Program-made: the position numbers and the translations under genes
The notes under the pieces: generated by a model
Databases searched by the model: none
Seen by the model: only the letters and a program-made list of their open reading frames with translations
Told to the model about the DNA's origin: nothing
Assembly: GCF_030161235.1 (NCBI RefSeq)
Contig: NZ_BSPW01000067.1
Span: 1-64,000, forward strand
Direction: 5' to 3'
Source of the DNA: Vibrio zhanjiangensis
GTDB taxonomy: Bacteria > Pseudomonadota > Gammaproteobacteria > Enterobacterales > Vibrionaceae
DNA: 64,000 nt
Shown here: one piece after another, positions 9,238 through 18,619 of the stretch
Layout: every line of letters begins with the position of its first letter
How positions within the stretch are numbered: position 1 is the first letter of the stretch

Positions 9238-9885
9238 TTACGAGTCGTTGCTTAGCAAGAACTGTTTGAATCGAGATTGTGTTTCCGCATCGGCTTTGTT
9301 GTACCAAAAGTGCAGCATTTCTTCTGCTGTCGAATCTGTTGCCAACGTCTCATTGGTCACTTTTGGGGCCGAAGGTTGAGAAACCGCTGCAATAGGAGCC
9401 ACCGCTGCCACACCGCCACGACGGTTATAGTCAGCCAGTTCCAATTTGAAATTTCGGCCAATTTGCATGCCGTCTTTGACGAGTTTATCTTCTGTCACGG
9501 CTAGCGCAGAGCCACTCGCTGTGGTGAGTTGCCACTGGACATTTTTGATGTCTTTTTCGCCTTCAAAACGATCTTTGTATTTTGGTAGCTTGAAACTAAG
9601 TTCGGCATCATGAGTATTGAATTTGGCGATAATCGGATCGCTTTCAAGGATGATACGATCATTACCTTGTGTGAAATATGGTTGGTAACGGAATAGGAGT
9701 TGATTTTCTCCATCGGGTAAAACGAGGGTTTTTGTTGCGGAGAAAAAGCTCCCAGAAAACTCTGGTTTGCCATCGTTTACAACCAAGACATCTATCGTGT
9801 CTGGCACTGTGATTGTCACGTCTGCTACAGCTAGGCTACTTACAGTCAGTGCTGCCACAGCCAGAAATGTGGTTTTGATGTTCAT
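9238..9885 (-). CDS. DUF2057 (UPF0319) periplasmic protein
   Basis: This is a 215-residue exported protein with a typical signal peptide (cleavage near SLAVADVT). The body matches the DUF2057/YccT-type family, with its opening strand (TITVPDTIDVLVVNDGKP) and the segment LPDGENQLLFRYQ. The open frame extends four codons upstream to a GTG, but I prefer the ATG at 9883-9885, which gives a standard signal peptide. A linker of Ala, Pro and Val (about residues 155-180) leads to a short helical C-terminus. The function is not established for the family. The gene stands alone on the minus strand. Confidence 0.8.
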   Translation of the reverse strand: MNIKTTFLAVAALTVSSLAVADVTITVPDTIDVLVVNDGKPEFSGSFFSATKTLVLPDGENQLLFRYQPYFTQGNDRIILESDPIIAKFNTHDAELSFKLPKYKDRFEGEKDIKNVQWQLTTASGSALAVTEDKLVKDGMQIGRNFKLELADYNRRGGVAAVAPIAAVSQPSAPKVTNETLATDSTAEEMLHFWYNKADAETQSRFKQFLLSNDS

Positions 9886-10285
9886 GACTCGATCCACTTA
9901 GTTTTGGTAAGGGGACACTTTGCCTAGTGATACAGGATATTTCAATTAGATAAATGTCAAAGTGATAAGATTTCACGGAAAGTTAACTTTGATAGCTAAT
10001 AATTGGATCATTAACCATAGTGATAATTTATAAATTTTGGGTCGAAATCCACTTTAGTATGTAACAGAGTAAATTTGCTCGGCGAATTTTTAAGCTTGCC
10101 TCGAAAACAAGGTTTATTTTTTTCATCAAAAAAAAAGTCTCTTAAATACTCAATTTATGTTCATCGGAATGTAGCCGAAGGATAGATCTGACCGATTTTC
10201 GCACCTATTTAGGGATGTTTGCGGATAGGGATAGACGACAAGGTTCCCAGTTTAGGGAGATTGACAAGCAATAAGAGAGACAGTT
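9886..10285. other. Divergent promoter region between DUF2057 gene and chitinase
   Basis: This stretch is AT-rich and contains an A-tract near 10129-10137. It should carry promoters for both divergent genes. I looked for a CRP site and found only AGTGA followed by TCACG with a seven-base rather than six-base spacer (near 9960-9977), which I do not call. The chitinase ribosome site AAGAGAGA lies just before its ATG. Confidence 0.35.
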
Positions 10286-12823
10286 ATGAATAGGATGACT
10301 TTGTATGCTGTAAGTATCGCTTTGGTATCGTCGAGCTCAGTAATGGCATTGCCTGCAGCCCCAACGATTGATGTCTATGGATCAAATAATCTTCAATTTT
10401 CTAAGATAGAGTTGGCGATGGATACCACTTCTGGATACAACCAGATGGTGAAGTATTTTGATCAAGCAGACATTAATATTAAGTTTAACCAATGGAGTGG
10501 TACAGCAGGAGATGCATACAAGGTCTATTTTGATGGTGTTGAGGTTGCCAACGGCAAGATAACAGGAAGCCAAACCACGGCTAGCTTCAAATACGCTCAA
10601 GGTGGACGTTATCAACTAACCGTTGAGGCATGTGATGCTACCGGCTGCAGTGCTAGTGCTCCGGCCACTTTGGTGGTTGCTGATACTGATGGTGCTCATT
10701 TAGACCCACTGCCAATGAATGTCGATCCCAATAATAATCAATACACTCTCGAGCCTAATACGGTTGTTGGTACGTATTTCGTCGAATGGGGCATCTATGG
10801 GCGTAATTTTACCGTTGATAACATTCCAGCACACAATTTAACTCATATACTTTACGGATTTATACCCATATGTGGTCCCAATGAGTCGCTTAAGTCGGTC
10901 GGGGGAAATAGCTATCAGGCGTTGAAGACGGCTTGTACTGGCGTACCAGACTATGAGGTCGTCATTCACGATCCATGGGCGGCATATCAAAAAAGCTTTG
11001 CTCAGGCAGGCCACACATTTAACTCTCCCATTAAAGGCAACTATGCCATGTTGATGGCGCTTAAACAGCGTTATCCTGAACTGAAAGTGATCCCTTCGGT
11101 TGGTGGTTGGACGCTATCTGATCCCTTTTACGATTTTACGAACAAGGCCAATCGAGACACTTTTGTTGCGTCAGTGAAGAAATTTTTAACGACTTGGAAG
11201 TTCTACGATGGTGTTGATATAGACTGGGAATTTCCAGGCGGTGGTGGCGCAGCGCCCGATTTAGGCGATCCAGTTAATGACGGCCCTGCCTACGTGGCTT
11301 TAATGCGAGAGTTACGCGCTATGCTCGATCAGCTAGAGCGAGATACGGGTCGTACCTATGAACTGACCTCGGCTATTGGTGTCGGTTATGACAAAATTGA
11401 AGATGTGAATTATGCAGATGCCGTTCAGTATATGGACTACATCTTTGCCATGACCTACGACTTTTATGGCGGTTGGAACAATGTACCCGGCCATCAAACC
11501 GCACTTTATTGTGGCACGTTCATGCGCCCAGGTCAGTGCGATGGTTCTGGCGTTGATGGTGATGGTGTCCCATACAAAGGCCCTGCCTACACGGGTGACA
11601 ATGGCATAAAACTCATACTTGATCAGGGCGTGCCAGCCAATAAGTTGGTGCTGGGTACGGCTATGTATGGCCGAGGTTGGGAAGGGGTTACGCCAGATAC
11701 GTTGAGCGATCCTAATGACCCAATGACAGGGACAGCGACAGGCAAGCTCAAAGGTTCAACGCAGCAAGGTGTGTGGGAAGAAGGGGTAATTGATTACAAA
11801 GGCATCAAGACTTACATGCTGGGTCCAAACAAATCTGGGGTTAATGGCTTTAAATATGGCTATGACACTCAAGCTGAAGCGCCTTGGGTTTGGAATCCAA
11901 CCTCTGGTCAGCTGATCACGTTTGACGATGATCGATCGGTGAAAGTGAAAGGGGCCTATGCTCGAAGTTTGGGTCTGGCGGGTTTATTCTCATGGGAAAT
12001 TGATGCGGATAACGGCGACATTCTCAACGCAATGCATGAAGGTTTGGCTGGTGGAGAGCCTACTAATCGGGCCCCTGTTGCCAATGCGGGGCCAGACATG
12101 ACAGTTGTTGGGCCAGCCTCTGTCACGCTAGATGGTTCTCGCTCAAGCGATTCTGATGGCACGATTTCAAGTTACTTATGGGAGCAGACTGGCGGTACTC
12201 CGGTCTCTCTATCGGGTAAGAATATGTCTCAAGCGAACGTCAACGTTTTGGAAGTAACAAAGGTTGAAATACTGACATTCAAGTTGGTGGTCACGGATAA
12301 CGATGGAGCGACGTCAGATGACAGCCTGATGATCACAGTTCAACCAAAAGACACAGGTCCAGGCAATACAGCACCTGTCGCGCGAATATCGGTACCAGAG
12401 AAGGTAAAAGCGGGTGAACGTGTCGTTGTCGATGCTTCGCGTTCGACTGACGCAGATAACGATCCACTGCTATTTCGTTGGGATATTCCATCTGATTTAA
12501 AAGTGGATATTGATGGTGCGCGGGTGAGCTTTATGGCTGCTGAATATGATCAAGATACTGCTTTACGCTTTAGTGTGAGTGTCAGTGATTCAAAGGTTAG
12601 TTCTGTGGCATCCGCAACGGTTGTTGTAGAAAAAGCAGGCACAGGGGGAGGAAAATGCGACAACCTTTGGAACGCTCAAACGGTTTACACCAGTGGTAAT
12701 AAAGTTACTTGGGATCAAAGAGAGTGGCAAGCCAGATGGTGGACACAAGGTGAAAATCCTTCTCAATCTGGCCCGTGGGGTGTGTGGGAAGACATTGGCC
12801 CCGCTAACTGCTCTACAGATTGA
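10286..12823 (+). CDS. chiA: Secreted chitinase A (GH18) with PKD-type and chitin-binding domains
   Basis: This 845-residue endo-acting chitinase hydrolyses chitin to chitobiose outside the cell. Domains in order are a signal peptide (1-21), the ChiA N-terminal beta domain (about 22-135), a GH18 barrel (about 155-590), two PKD-like domains (about 600-690 and 700-785), and a C-terminal CBM5/12 chitin-binding domain (about 790-842) rich in Trp. The GH18 signature DGVDIDWEFPGGGG places the catalytic acid at Glu315, the same number as in the studied Vibrio ChiA. YDFYGGWNN forms part of the substrate cleft. The ATG at 10286 follows AAGAGAGA. The gene is monocistronic, with an unrelated gene downstream. 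Confidence 0.95.
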   Translation: MNRMTLYAVSIALVSSSSVMALPAAPTIDVYGSNNLQFSKIELAMDTTSGYNQMVKYFDQADINIKFNQWSGTAGDAYKVYFDGVEVANGKITGSQTTASFKYAQGGRYQLTVEACDATGCSASAPATLVVADTDGAHLDPLPMNVDPNNNQYTLEPNTVVGTYFVEWGIYGRNFTVDNIPAHNLTHILYGFIPICGPNESLKSVGGNSYQALKTACTGVPDYEVVIHDPWAAYQKSFAQAGHTFNSPIKGNYAMLMALKQRYPELKVIPSVGGWTLSDPFYDFTNKANRDTFVASVKKFLTTWKFYDGVDIDWEFPGGGGAAPDLGDPVNDGPAYVALMRELRAMLDQLERDTGRTYELTSAIGVGYDKIEDVNYADAVQYMDYIFAMTYDFYGGWNNVPGHQTALYCGTFMRPGQCDGSGVDGDGVPYKGPAYTGDNGIKLILDQGVPANKLVLGTAMYGRGWEGVTPDTLSDPNDPMTGTATGKLKGSTQQGVWEEGVIDYKGIKTYMLGPNKSGVNGFKYGYDTQAEAPWVWNPTSGQLITFDDDRSVKVKGAYARSLGLAGLFSWEIDADNGDILNAMHEGLAGGEPTNRAPVANAGPDMTVVGPASVTLDGSRSSDSDGTISSYLWEQTGGTPVSLSGKNMSQANVNVLEVTKVEILTFKLVVTDNDGATSDDSLMITVQPKDTGPGNTAPVARISVPEKVKAGERVVVDASRSTDADNDPLLFRWDIPSDLKVDIDGARVSFMAAEYDQDTALRFSVSVSDSKVSSVASATVVVEKAGTGGGKCDNLWNAQTVYTSGNKVTWDQREWQARWWTQGENPSQSGPWGVWEDIGPANCSTD

Positions 12824-13183
12824 ATCAAAACTTGTTGGCAACGCACATGACAAACCGTGTGCGCTGCCTTTGTCTATTTACCTCAAACTCTGTCAACCCA
12901 CATGCTGATCTCGTCTTATGATTTCGTCTGTTTAAGGTCATTTAAACAGTAAGTTTAGATACCGTATTTTGTACATAAAGATTAAATATTTGAGTTTTCA
13001 AACTTATATTGATTTGTGATAATTTTATCCAAAATAAAAATGAAACAAGTTTGATATGAATTTGATATTCACCTAGTCTAATAAGGTAAGTTGTCATTAG
13101 TTATGTTATTACATCACTAGCATAAAGCAATGTTCAGCAAGTGTGATAGCTAGGTATATTTTAACAATAAGGTGAGTATAGAT
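12824..13183. other. Intergenic region between chiA and ribA with two inverted repeats
   Basis: Two small inverted repeats lie here: CGCACA at 12842-12847 with TGTGCG at 12858-12863, and CTGTTTAA at 12928-12935 with TTAAACAG at 12942-12949. Neither has a strong T-run, so I do not call either a firm terminator. The rest is very AT-rich and probably carries the ribA promoter. I see no FMN-riboswitch-like conserved core. Confidence 0.4.
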
Positions 13184-13780
13184 ATGTCAGAAGTACGTAC
13201 ACGAGTAGACTTTAAAGTCGGGCAGCAAAGCAACATTGATGCTGAAATTGTCTCTTTTCATGGTCTTAAGACGGATAAAGAGCACGTGGCAGTCATATTT
13301 AAACAAGCTGACAAACTGCAGGAAGCACCGTTAGTGCGAATGCATTCAGAATGTCTTACTGGCGACGTGTTCCATTCTTCTCGATGTGATTGTGGGGAGC
13401 AGCTTGAAGAAACCATTAACCTTATGGGGGAGGCTGGCGGTATTATTTTGTACCTGCGTCAGGAAGGGCGCGGTATTGGCTTATACAACAAAATTGATGC
13501 GTATCGTTTGCAAAGTCAGGGTATGAACACTTATGAAGCAAACAATCATTTGGGGTTTGATGATGATCTTCGTGATTTTACCGAAGCTGCTCAGATGTTA
13601 AGTGCGCTTGGTATTACTAAGGTACGCCTAGTGACAAATAATCCTAAGAAGATTAACGAACTAGCATGTTATGGTATTGATATTGCCGAGGTAGTCAACA
13701 CTTCTGCACACATTAAAGATGGTAATGAAAGCTACCTAAAAGCAAAAGCATGTCATGGTAAACACTCGTTAATTGTTTAG
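13184..13780 (+). CDS. ribA: GTP cyclohydrolase II RibA
   Basis: This enzyme opens GTP to 2,5-diamino-6-ribosylamino-4(3H)-pyrimidinone 5'-phosphate, the first committed step of riboflavin synthesis. The start is ATG 13184 because AAGGTGAG lies seven bases upstream. This gives 198 residues, close to the E. coli length. The catalytic zinc ligands are Cys57, Cys68 and Cys70 ([16 protein letters not shown]), and the GTP-binding [14 protein letters not shown] and the later VTNNPKKI are conserved. It stands alone, preceded by an AT-rich region and followed by a strong terminator. Confidence 0.95.
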   Translation: MSEVRTRVDFKVGQQSNIDAEIVSFHGLKTDKEHVAVIFKQADKLQEAPLVRMHSECLTGDVFHSSRCDCGEQLEETINLMGEAGGIILYLRQEGRGIGLYNKIDAYRLQSQGMNTYEANNHLGFDDDLRDFTEAAQMLSALGITKVRLVTNNPKKINELACYGIDIAEVVNTSAHIKDGNESYLKAKACHGKHSLIV

Positions 13781-13787
13781 TCGGTAT

Positions 13788-13837
13788 AAGGTTTCAGCAT
13801 CTAGACGGTATTTCCTCTGCTGAAACCTTTGTTCTTC
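13788..13837 (+). terminator. Intrinsic terminator after ribA
   Basis: Bases 13788-13799 (AAGGTTTCAGCA) pair perfectly with 13818-13829 over 12 bp, and the stem is followed by TGTTCTTC. The loop is 18 bases. It lies between the convergent ribA and lapB stop codons and may slow transcription from both sides, although the T-rich tail is on the plus strand. Confidence 0.75.
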
Positions 13838-13862
13838 ATGCTTACTTAGATATTTTGCACGT

Positions 13863-15977
13863 CTAATTTACCGCTCTAATGTTGCCCTGTCTTAAGTTAT
13901 TCAGAACCTCGGCTTTCGGGCCATCGGTGATGATTGTTCCTTTTTCCATCACAATGATTCTATCTACCACATCCAACATGGAAGTTTTATGGGTAATCAA
14001 TACCAAAGTTTCTGATGGCTTTAGCTGAGCAAGCTGCTGTTTAATATGCATTTCAGAACGGTTATCCATAGCACTGGTTGGTTCATCTAATATCATAACA
14101 GGAGGCCGATTGAGAAAAGCTCGGGCAATGGCAACCGCTTGGCGTTGTCCACCGGAGAGTAACAATCCACCTTCGCCCACTTGCCGTTCTAGCCCCGCAG
14201 GATCTTGTTGGGTAAAGGCGGTGACCCCTGCTCGATTCGCCGCATCTAGCACATCTCGGTCATCGGCGAGCGGGCGGCCAAGCGTAATGTTGTCGCGAAT
14301 AGAACCATAGAATAACTGGCTGTCTTGTGGCACACACCCTATATTACGTCTGATATCGATATGATGAAGTTGTTGTATGTCAGTGTCATCGATACGAACA
14401 TGGCCTTCCGTTGGTTTGAATAGACCGAGAATAAGGCGCTCAAGTGTTGTCTTACCTGACCCTATTCTACCAATAATTGCGACTTTTTCTCCGGGATTGA
14501 TTGTTAAACTTAAGTCGCGTATTGAAGCGATAGGACAGTCTGGGTAATGAAAGGTCACTTTGTCTAATTCAATCTTGCCTCTAACAATAGGGCGATGAAT
14601 ATAACGCTTTCCCTCTTCTTGCTCGTCCGGCAGTGTCATTATCTGTTCGATGATAGTCAGAGAAGATTTGGCTTGGTTATAGCGCGCAGAGAGTAGCGAT
14701 AGTTGAACCATAGGGCCAATAGCACGATTACTTAGCATGGATGCGGCAATAAGGCCACCCATTGTGAGCTCACCATCTGCGATCAAGTATACCCCAAGAA
14801 TAATCATGCCTATGCTGGAGGCTTGTTGAACAAAGCCTGCGGTGTTGTGGATTCCATCGGTAATTCGTCGACTTTTGATGCTCCAATTGGACATGTGAGC
14901 AACGGCTTCTTCCCATTTAAATTGGAATTGACTTTGTGCGCCAAACAGTTTGAGAGTCTCCAAACCCACTAAGCTTTCAATGAGATTGGCATACTTTTGT
15001 GACGCAAGGCGTGAACCTTCTTCAATCGAGCGTTTGAGTGGTCCCTGTATAATGAGTGCATAGGTGGCTAGAATGAAAACCCCTAGTATTGGGATAAGGA
15101 CTAAGTTACCTGCCATTAGCCATATCAAAACCAGAAATAAAATGGCAAAAGGAAGGTCGATTAGAGCTCCAATAGTTGCTGAGGCAAAAAATTCTCTAAT
15201 CGATTCAAACTCTTGCAAGTGCCTGGCAAACGCACCGACAGAAGGGGGTCTGGCTTCCATTCGTATCCCCATGACTTTACTAAACAGTTTGGAGGAGATG
15301 AGAATGTCGGATTTTTTCCCCGCGATGTCGATAAAATAACTGCGAAGAATTTTCAGAGTAAGATCGAATAAGAATATAACAAAGATTCCACTTGCCAGTA
15401 CCCAGAGGGTTTCAAATGCTAAGTTAGGGACAACTTTGTCGTACACCAGACGGGTGAACATAGGTGCTGCAATGGCGAACAGATTGATCAATATTGAAGC
15501 GACGAACACATCGCGGTAGATATTTTTTGACTGCCACAATGTTCCCCAAAACCAATGGCCTTCACGAGTTTTTAAAATTTCAGGTGAACGTTCATCGTAA
15601 CGAAACTGTTTTTTAACTAAGAAATAGCGGCCAGTATAGAGTTCATTGAGCTCGTCAAATGGTATGGAAATGGGCACTAAGCCTGATTCTCCGGTCACGA
15701 CCTCGACTTCTTGCTTTTCTGTGCTGATTGAGTTCAAAACACAGGCATCCCCCCCTTTTAAAATCAACACAACGGGCAGAACTAGCTCAGAAATATCCGT
15801 CAGTTGTGAGCGATTTTCTTTGGCGACAAGTCCTGCGCGATCGGCTGCCCGAGGAAAGAGAAAGGGCGTCAGTTTCCCTGAAGATAGAGGTAAGCCATTG
15901 ATCAGCGCTTCGGGTGAGTTTGCCAATCCGTAGTAGCGGCTGATGTATATGAGTGAGTTGAGTAAAGGATCTTGCAT
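13863..15977 (-). CDS. lapB: LapB-type type I secretion ABC transporter
   Basis: This 704-residue inner-membrane ABC exporter drives secretion of a large LapA-type adhesin through a type I system. It has an N-terminal C39-peptidase-like domain (about 1-130), in which the first positions do not show the catalytic Cys, as expected for non-cleaving LapB transporters. A six-helix membrane domain (about 155-430) and a C-terminal ATPase follow. Walker A is GRIGSGKTT with Lys509, the signature is LSGGQRQ near residue 608, and Walker B is VMILDEPTSAMD. It is the last gene of lapC-lapG-lapD-lapB, 17 bases behind lapD. No TolC-like outer-membrane partner or giant adhesin gene is in the window. Confidence 0.9.
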   Translation of the reverse strand: MQDPLLNSLIYISRYYGLANSPEALINGLPLSSGKLTPFLFPRAADRAGLVAKENRSQLTDISELVLPVVLILKGGDACVLNSISTEKQEVEVVTGESGLVPISIPFDELNELYTGRYFLVKKQFRYDERSPEILKTREGHWFWGTLWQSKNIYRDVFVASILINLFAIAAPMFTRLVYDKVVPNLAFETLWVLASGIFVIFLFDLTLKILRSYFIDIAGKKSDILISSKLFSKVMGIRMEARPPSVGAFARHLQEFESIREFFASATIGALIDLPFAILFLVLIWLMAGNLVLIPILGVFILATYALIIQGPLKRSIEEGSRLASQKYANLIESLVGLETLKLFGAQSQFQFKWEEAVAHMSNWSIKSRRITDGIHNTAGFVQQASSIGMIILGVYLIADGELTMGGLIAASMLSNRAIGPMVQLSLLSARYNQAKSSLTIIEQIMTLPDEQEEGKRYIHRPIVRGKIELDKVTFHYPDCPIASIRDLSLTINPGEKVAIIGRIGSGKTTLERLILGLFKPTEGHVRIDDTDIQQLHHIDIRRNIGCVPQDSQLFYGSIRDNITLGRPLADDRDVLDAANRAGVTAFTQQDPAGLERQVGEGGLLLSGGQRQAVAIARAFLNRPPVMILDEPTSAMDNRSEMHIKQQLAQLKPSETLVLITHKTSMLDVVDRIIVMEKGTIITDGPKAEVLNNLRQGNIRAVN

Positions 15978-15994
15978 TGATGACTTTAACCTTA

Positions 15995-17905
15995 TTACTT
16001 ATCTACAATAAAGCCTTGGAATACATCGATAAAGTGCTCCGCCAAAAAGTCGAGTTGTGCCTGAGTTTCCACACGAGATGCAATGGTCTTGATACCAAGG
16101 TTATGAGCGGTACGTGAAATGGAAGTTAGGGTAAATTGTTGTTTCTCTTCATCTAAATGGTGAGTGTAAAGGTAGTCAACTTTAACATAAGCAGGTCTGA
16201 ATTCGTTGATGTAATCTAAAGACTGGAAATTTCGTCCGTAGTTATCCACCCCAAAATCTGCTCCTGCATTGCGAATGGCGTTACAAAATAACGCAGTATG
16301 ATGAGGCGTATTCACAAAGCAGTTTTCAGGAATTTCAAAATGCAGCAGTGACGCGACAGATTTGTGGCGGCTTAGTATTTGAGTAACCCAACGAATGAAA
16401 CTGGGCTCGGCAATACTGCTTTGCGAGATATTTATTGCAACCGGATCTGAGAACAGGCCTTGTTCGAGTTGTGAAACCATGGTTTTTATCACGTATTCAT
16501 CAAATAAGTGACTCGCATGAAGTTGTTCTAGAGCAAACATATACTGGTTGGCACTAAATCTTTCCCCATCTCTTTCAATTGCGGAGAAGACTTCTCGGTG
16601 GAAGGTTTTTCCTCCGCCATCGTTCGCCGCTTGATATCGGAATTTAAACCAGTCATTGCTTATCGCTTCTTCAACGAGCGCTTTCCATTGCTGTTTACCC
16701 ATTAGATTTTCTGAGCTATCGCTGGTGACGTAGCCATAGGTAATTTCAGGATCAGACTTCGCTGTTGCTAAAGCATTGTCAAGCATAGTGAGGATGCTGG
16801 ATGTATCTTTCGGTACCTCATTGTACACAACCCCAAGTGCCACACTGGATTTTGCCATTCCTGTGGGATCAGGGTTAATACCTTGGACATAGTTGACAAT
16901 TCTTTCTGAAACGCTTTTGAGTTCATTCTCGCTCATATTAGGGATGATAAAGGCAAACTCTTCCGGAGAAATGCGGGCAATGGTAATGTCTGGATAGGTC
17001 AATGACACGCTCAAGTGATCAGAAAGCTCTTTTACCATGCTATCACCCGCTTTGTAGCCTTTCTCTTCGTAGAGGTCATGAATAAAGCTCGCTTCAAGGA
17101 GCGCAACACCGCCTATACCCCCTTCCCCTAACCATGCGTTGAGCTGATTCATATAGTAAGCACGGTTACCAAGTCTAGATACAGGGTCAATGTATGCGCG
17201 CTCTCTTAGTTTTTGTGCTTCTTGTGCTTGAGCTTTAAACGACTTTTCAACTTGTGCAGACATACTATTGATGCCATCGACAACATAGATAAGATCTTTG
17301 GTGGAAGGACGAGGAAGTGGGTCACCAAACTGATTACGTGCCACTTGCTCCATTTTTGTCACAATGAGCTGTAACGGACGTAGGGCGCGCTTGAGAATAA
17401 AAGCAATCGACAGCAAACCAACGGCAAAAATAAGGCTAAACGCCATTCCTAGGCGCACAAATGCGTTCCATAATTGGGTGTAGGCGTCCCCAGTGTGGCT
17501 GACAATTTCAACTTCCGCGAGTTGCATCCAACCACTGGTCACGACTCGTCGATCATGGATGCGGTCGAACAAGTGCAGATCGGTAAACCAGCTAGGCACA
17601 TCGAGAGGTTTCACTGGATAGGAACGAATGATTTCTTCGCCATCATCTAAGAAAATCAGGCGCACAACGGAGTAACTACTACCATCAAACAATGCGTTGA
17701 CCACAGATTCTACGGCAATTTTATCTTTGCTCTCTAGGTAGGGAGCTAAAGCGAGACCAACTGTGTTGATGGTATTGTTCATTTCTGACCGTTGCTGCTG
17801 AATCAGGTTGTTTCGCGTGGTGTTAAATTCAATGATAAAGACTGAGCCCATTAGCATCAGAAATACAGCTATCATCCCCGCGACAAGTTGTTTATATAAA
17901 GTCAT
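15995..17905 (-). CDS. lapD: LapD-type c-di-GMP receptor (degenerate GGDEF-EAL)
   Basis: This 636-residue inner-membrane protein reads cytoplasmic c-di-GMP and, when bound, holds the LapG protease in the periplasm. It has a transmembrane helix (about 7-25), a periplasmic output domain (about 27-150, with the LapD/MoxY-type WFTDLHLF region), a second helix (about 152-172), HAMP, GGDEF and EAL domains. Both catalytic domains are degenerate: the GGDEF loop reads ISPEEFAF, and the EAL region begins FKFRYQAAND rather than with an EAL triad. This is what is expected of a receptor rather than an enzyme. It lies six bases after lapG, within the lap operon. Confidence 0.9.
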   Translation of the reverse strand: MTLYKQLVAGMIAVFLMLMGSVFIIEFNTTRNNLIQQQRSEMNNTINTVGLALAPYLESKDKIAVESVVNALFDGSSYSVVRLIFLDDGEEIIRSYPVKPLDVPSWFTDLHLFDRIHDRRVVTSGWMQLAEVEIVSHTGDAYTQLWNAFVRLGMAFSLIFAVGLLSIAFILKRALRPLQLIVTKMEQVARNQFGDPLPRPSTKDLIYVVDGINSMSAQVEKSFKAQAQEAQKLRERAYIDPVSRLGNRAYYMNQLNAWLGEGGIGGVALLEASFIHDLYEEKGYKAGDSMVKELSDHLSVSLTYPDITIARISPEEFAFIIPNMSENELKSVSERIVNYVQGINPDPTGMAKSSVALGVVYNEVPKDTSSILTMLDNALATAKSDPEITYGYVTSDSSENLMGKQQWKALVEEAISNDWFKFRYQAANDGGGKTFHREVFSAIERDGERFSANQYMFALEQLHASHLFDEYVIKTMVSQLEQGLFSDPVAINISQSSIAEPSFIRWVTQILSRHKSVASLLHFEIPENCFVNTPHHTALFCNAIRNAGADFGVDNYGRNFQSLDYINEFRPAYVKVDYLYTHHLDEEKQQFTLTSISRTAHNLGIKTIASRVETQAQLDFLAEHFIDVFQGFIVDK

Positions 17906-17911
17906 TATTGC

Positions 17912-18574
17912 CTACTCATCGTAATTCAAAATTGGTTTATTCAATTTGAGTGATTTTTCTCTGGCCCTGAGGTCATTCCATAAGCTAAGCCTCGATGACT
18001 CTCCCGCCAGTTGTCCTTTTTTTGATTTCATTAGCCACAAATTTTTACCATTGAAGCTGTATATGGGTAGTAAATCTCTGCGTTTTGATGCTCTTTTGAT
18101 TTGAGGATCAATATTGTCGAGCAAGACAGGCTCTGCACTGGGCTTTGAATAATACGCCAACACCATATGAAACTGATTTAATCGTATTGCCTTAACGTAA
18201 ACGAGTCTTAATTTTCTATCCGAAACGCCGAGCTCAAGCAGTGAAAAGTACTTTGCAATCGTAAAGTCCTCACAATCTCCGCCACTACTGCCAAGAAACT
18301 CAAGCGGTGTCGCCCAGTAATCTTTTTTGCCCCAAAGCCTGTCATCATTAACAAAATTGAGCTGGTTGAAGAAGCGATTGACCTCTACCAGTTTTTGGTC
18401 TTCCGGTAGTTGCTTAAACTGCACCATTTCTCGACGCCAAGTTTCGACTCTTTTTCCAGCTCGCTCCCCATAGGTTTTGCGCACAGCGTCAACCCAACGC
18501 TGTTCTTGGGTATTAAGCGCTTGTGAAGTGGTCGAGATCAAAACAAGCAATAGGATAGAAAGGAAAAACTTCAT
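17912..18574 (-). CDS. lapG: LapG-type periplasmic cysteine protease
   Basis: This 220-residue periplasmic protease of the bacterial transglutaminase-like (DUF920) family cuts the N-terminal retention module of LapA-type adhesins and so releases cells from a surface. A signal peptide occupies residues 1-19. The catalytic triad is Cys101 (GGDCEDF), His136 (FHMVLAYY) and Asp153 (LLDNID). Acidic residues near the active site bind calcium in characterised LapG. The gene lies between lapC and lapD, and the LapD periplasmic domain is its expected inhibitor. Its adhesin substrate is not encoded here. Confidence 0.93.
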   Translation of the reverse strand: MKFFLSILLLVLISTTSQALNTQEQRWVDAVRKTYGERAGKRVETWRREMVQFKQLPEDQKLVEVNRFFNQLNFVNDDRLWGKKDYWATPLEFLGSSGGDCEDFTIAKYFSLLELGVSDRKLRLVYVKAIRLNQFHMVLAYYSKPSAEPVLLDNIDPQIKRASKRRDLLPIYSFNGKNLWLMKSKKGQLAGESSRLSLWNDLRAREKSLKLNKPILNYDE

Positions 18575-18619
18575 GTCACTGCTGCTAATGTATTTGGTGG
18601 AGCCAAGCTGAAAGCATAT

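Noticed and set aside
9950..9985. Possible CRP site upstream of chitinase
   Set aside because: The half-sites AGTGA and TCACG are separated by seven bases instead of six and match poorly.
12824..13183. FMN riboswitch upstream of ribA
   Set aside because: The intergenic region is AT-rich and shows none of the conserved GC-rich paired elements expected of an RFN element.
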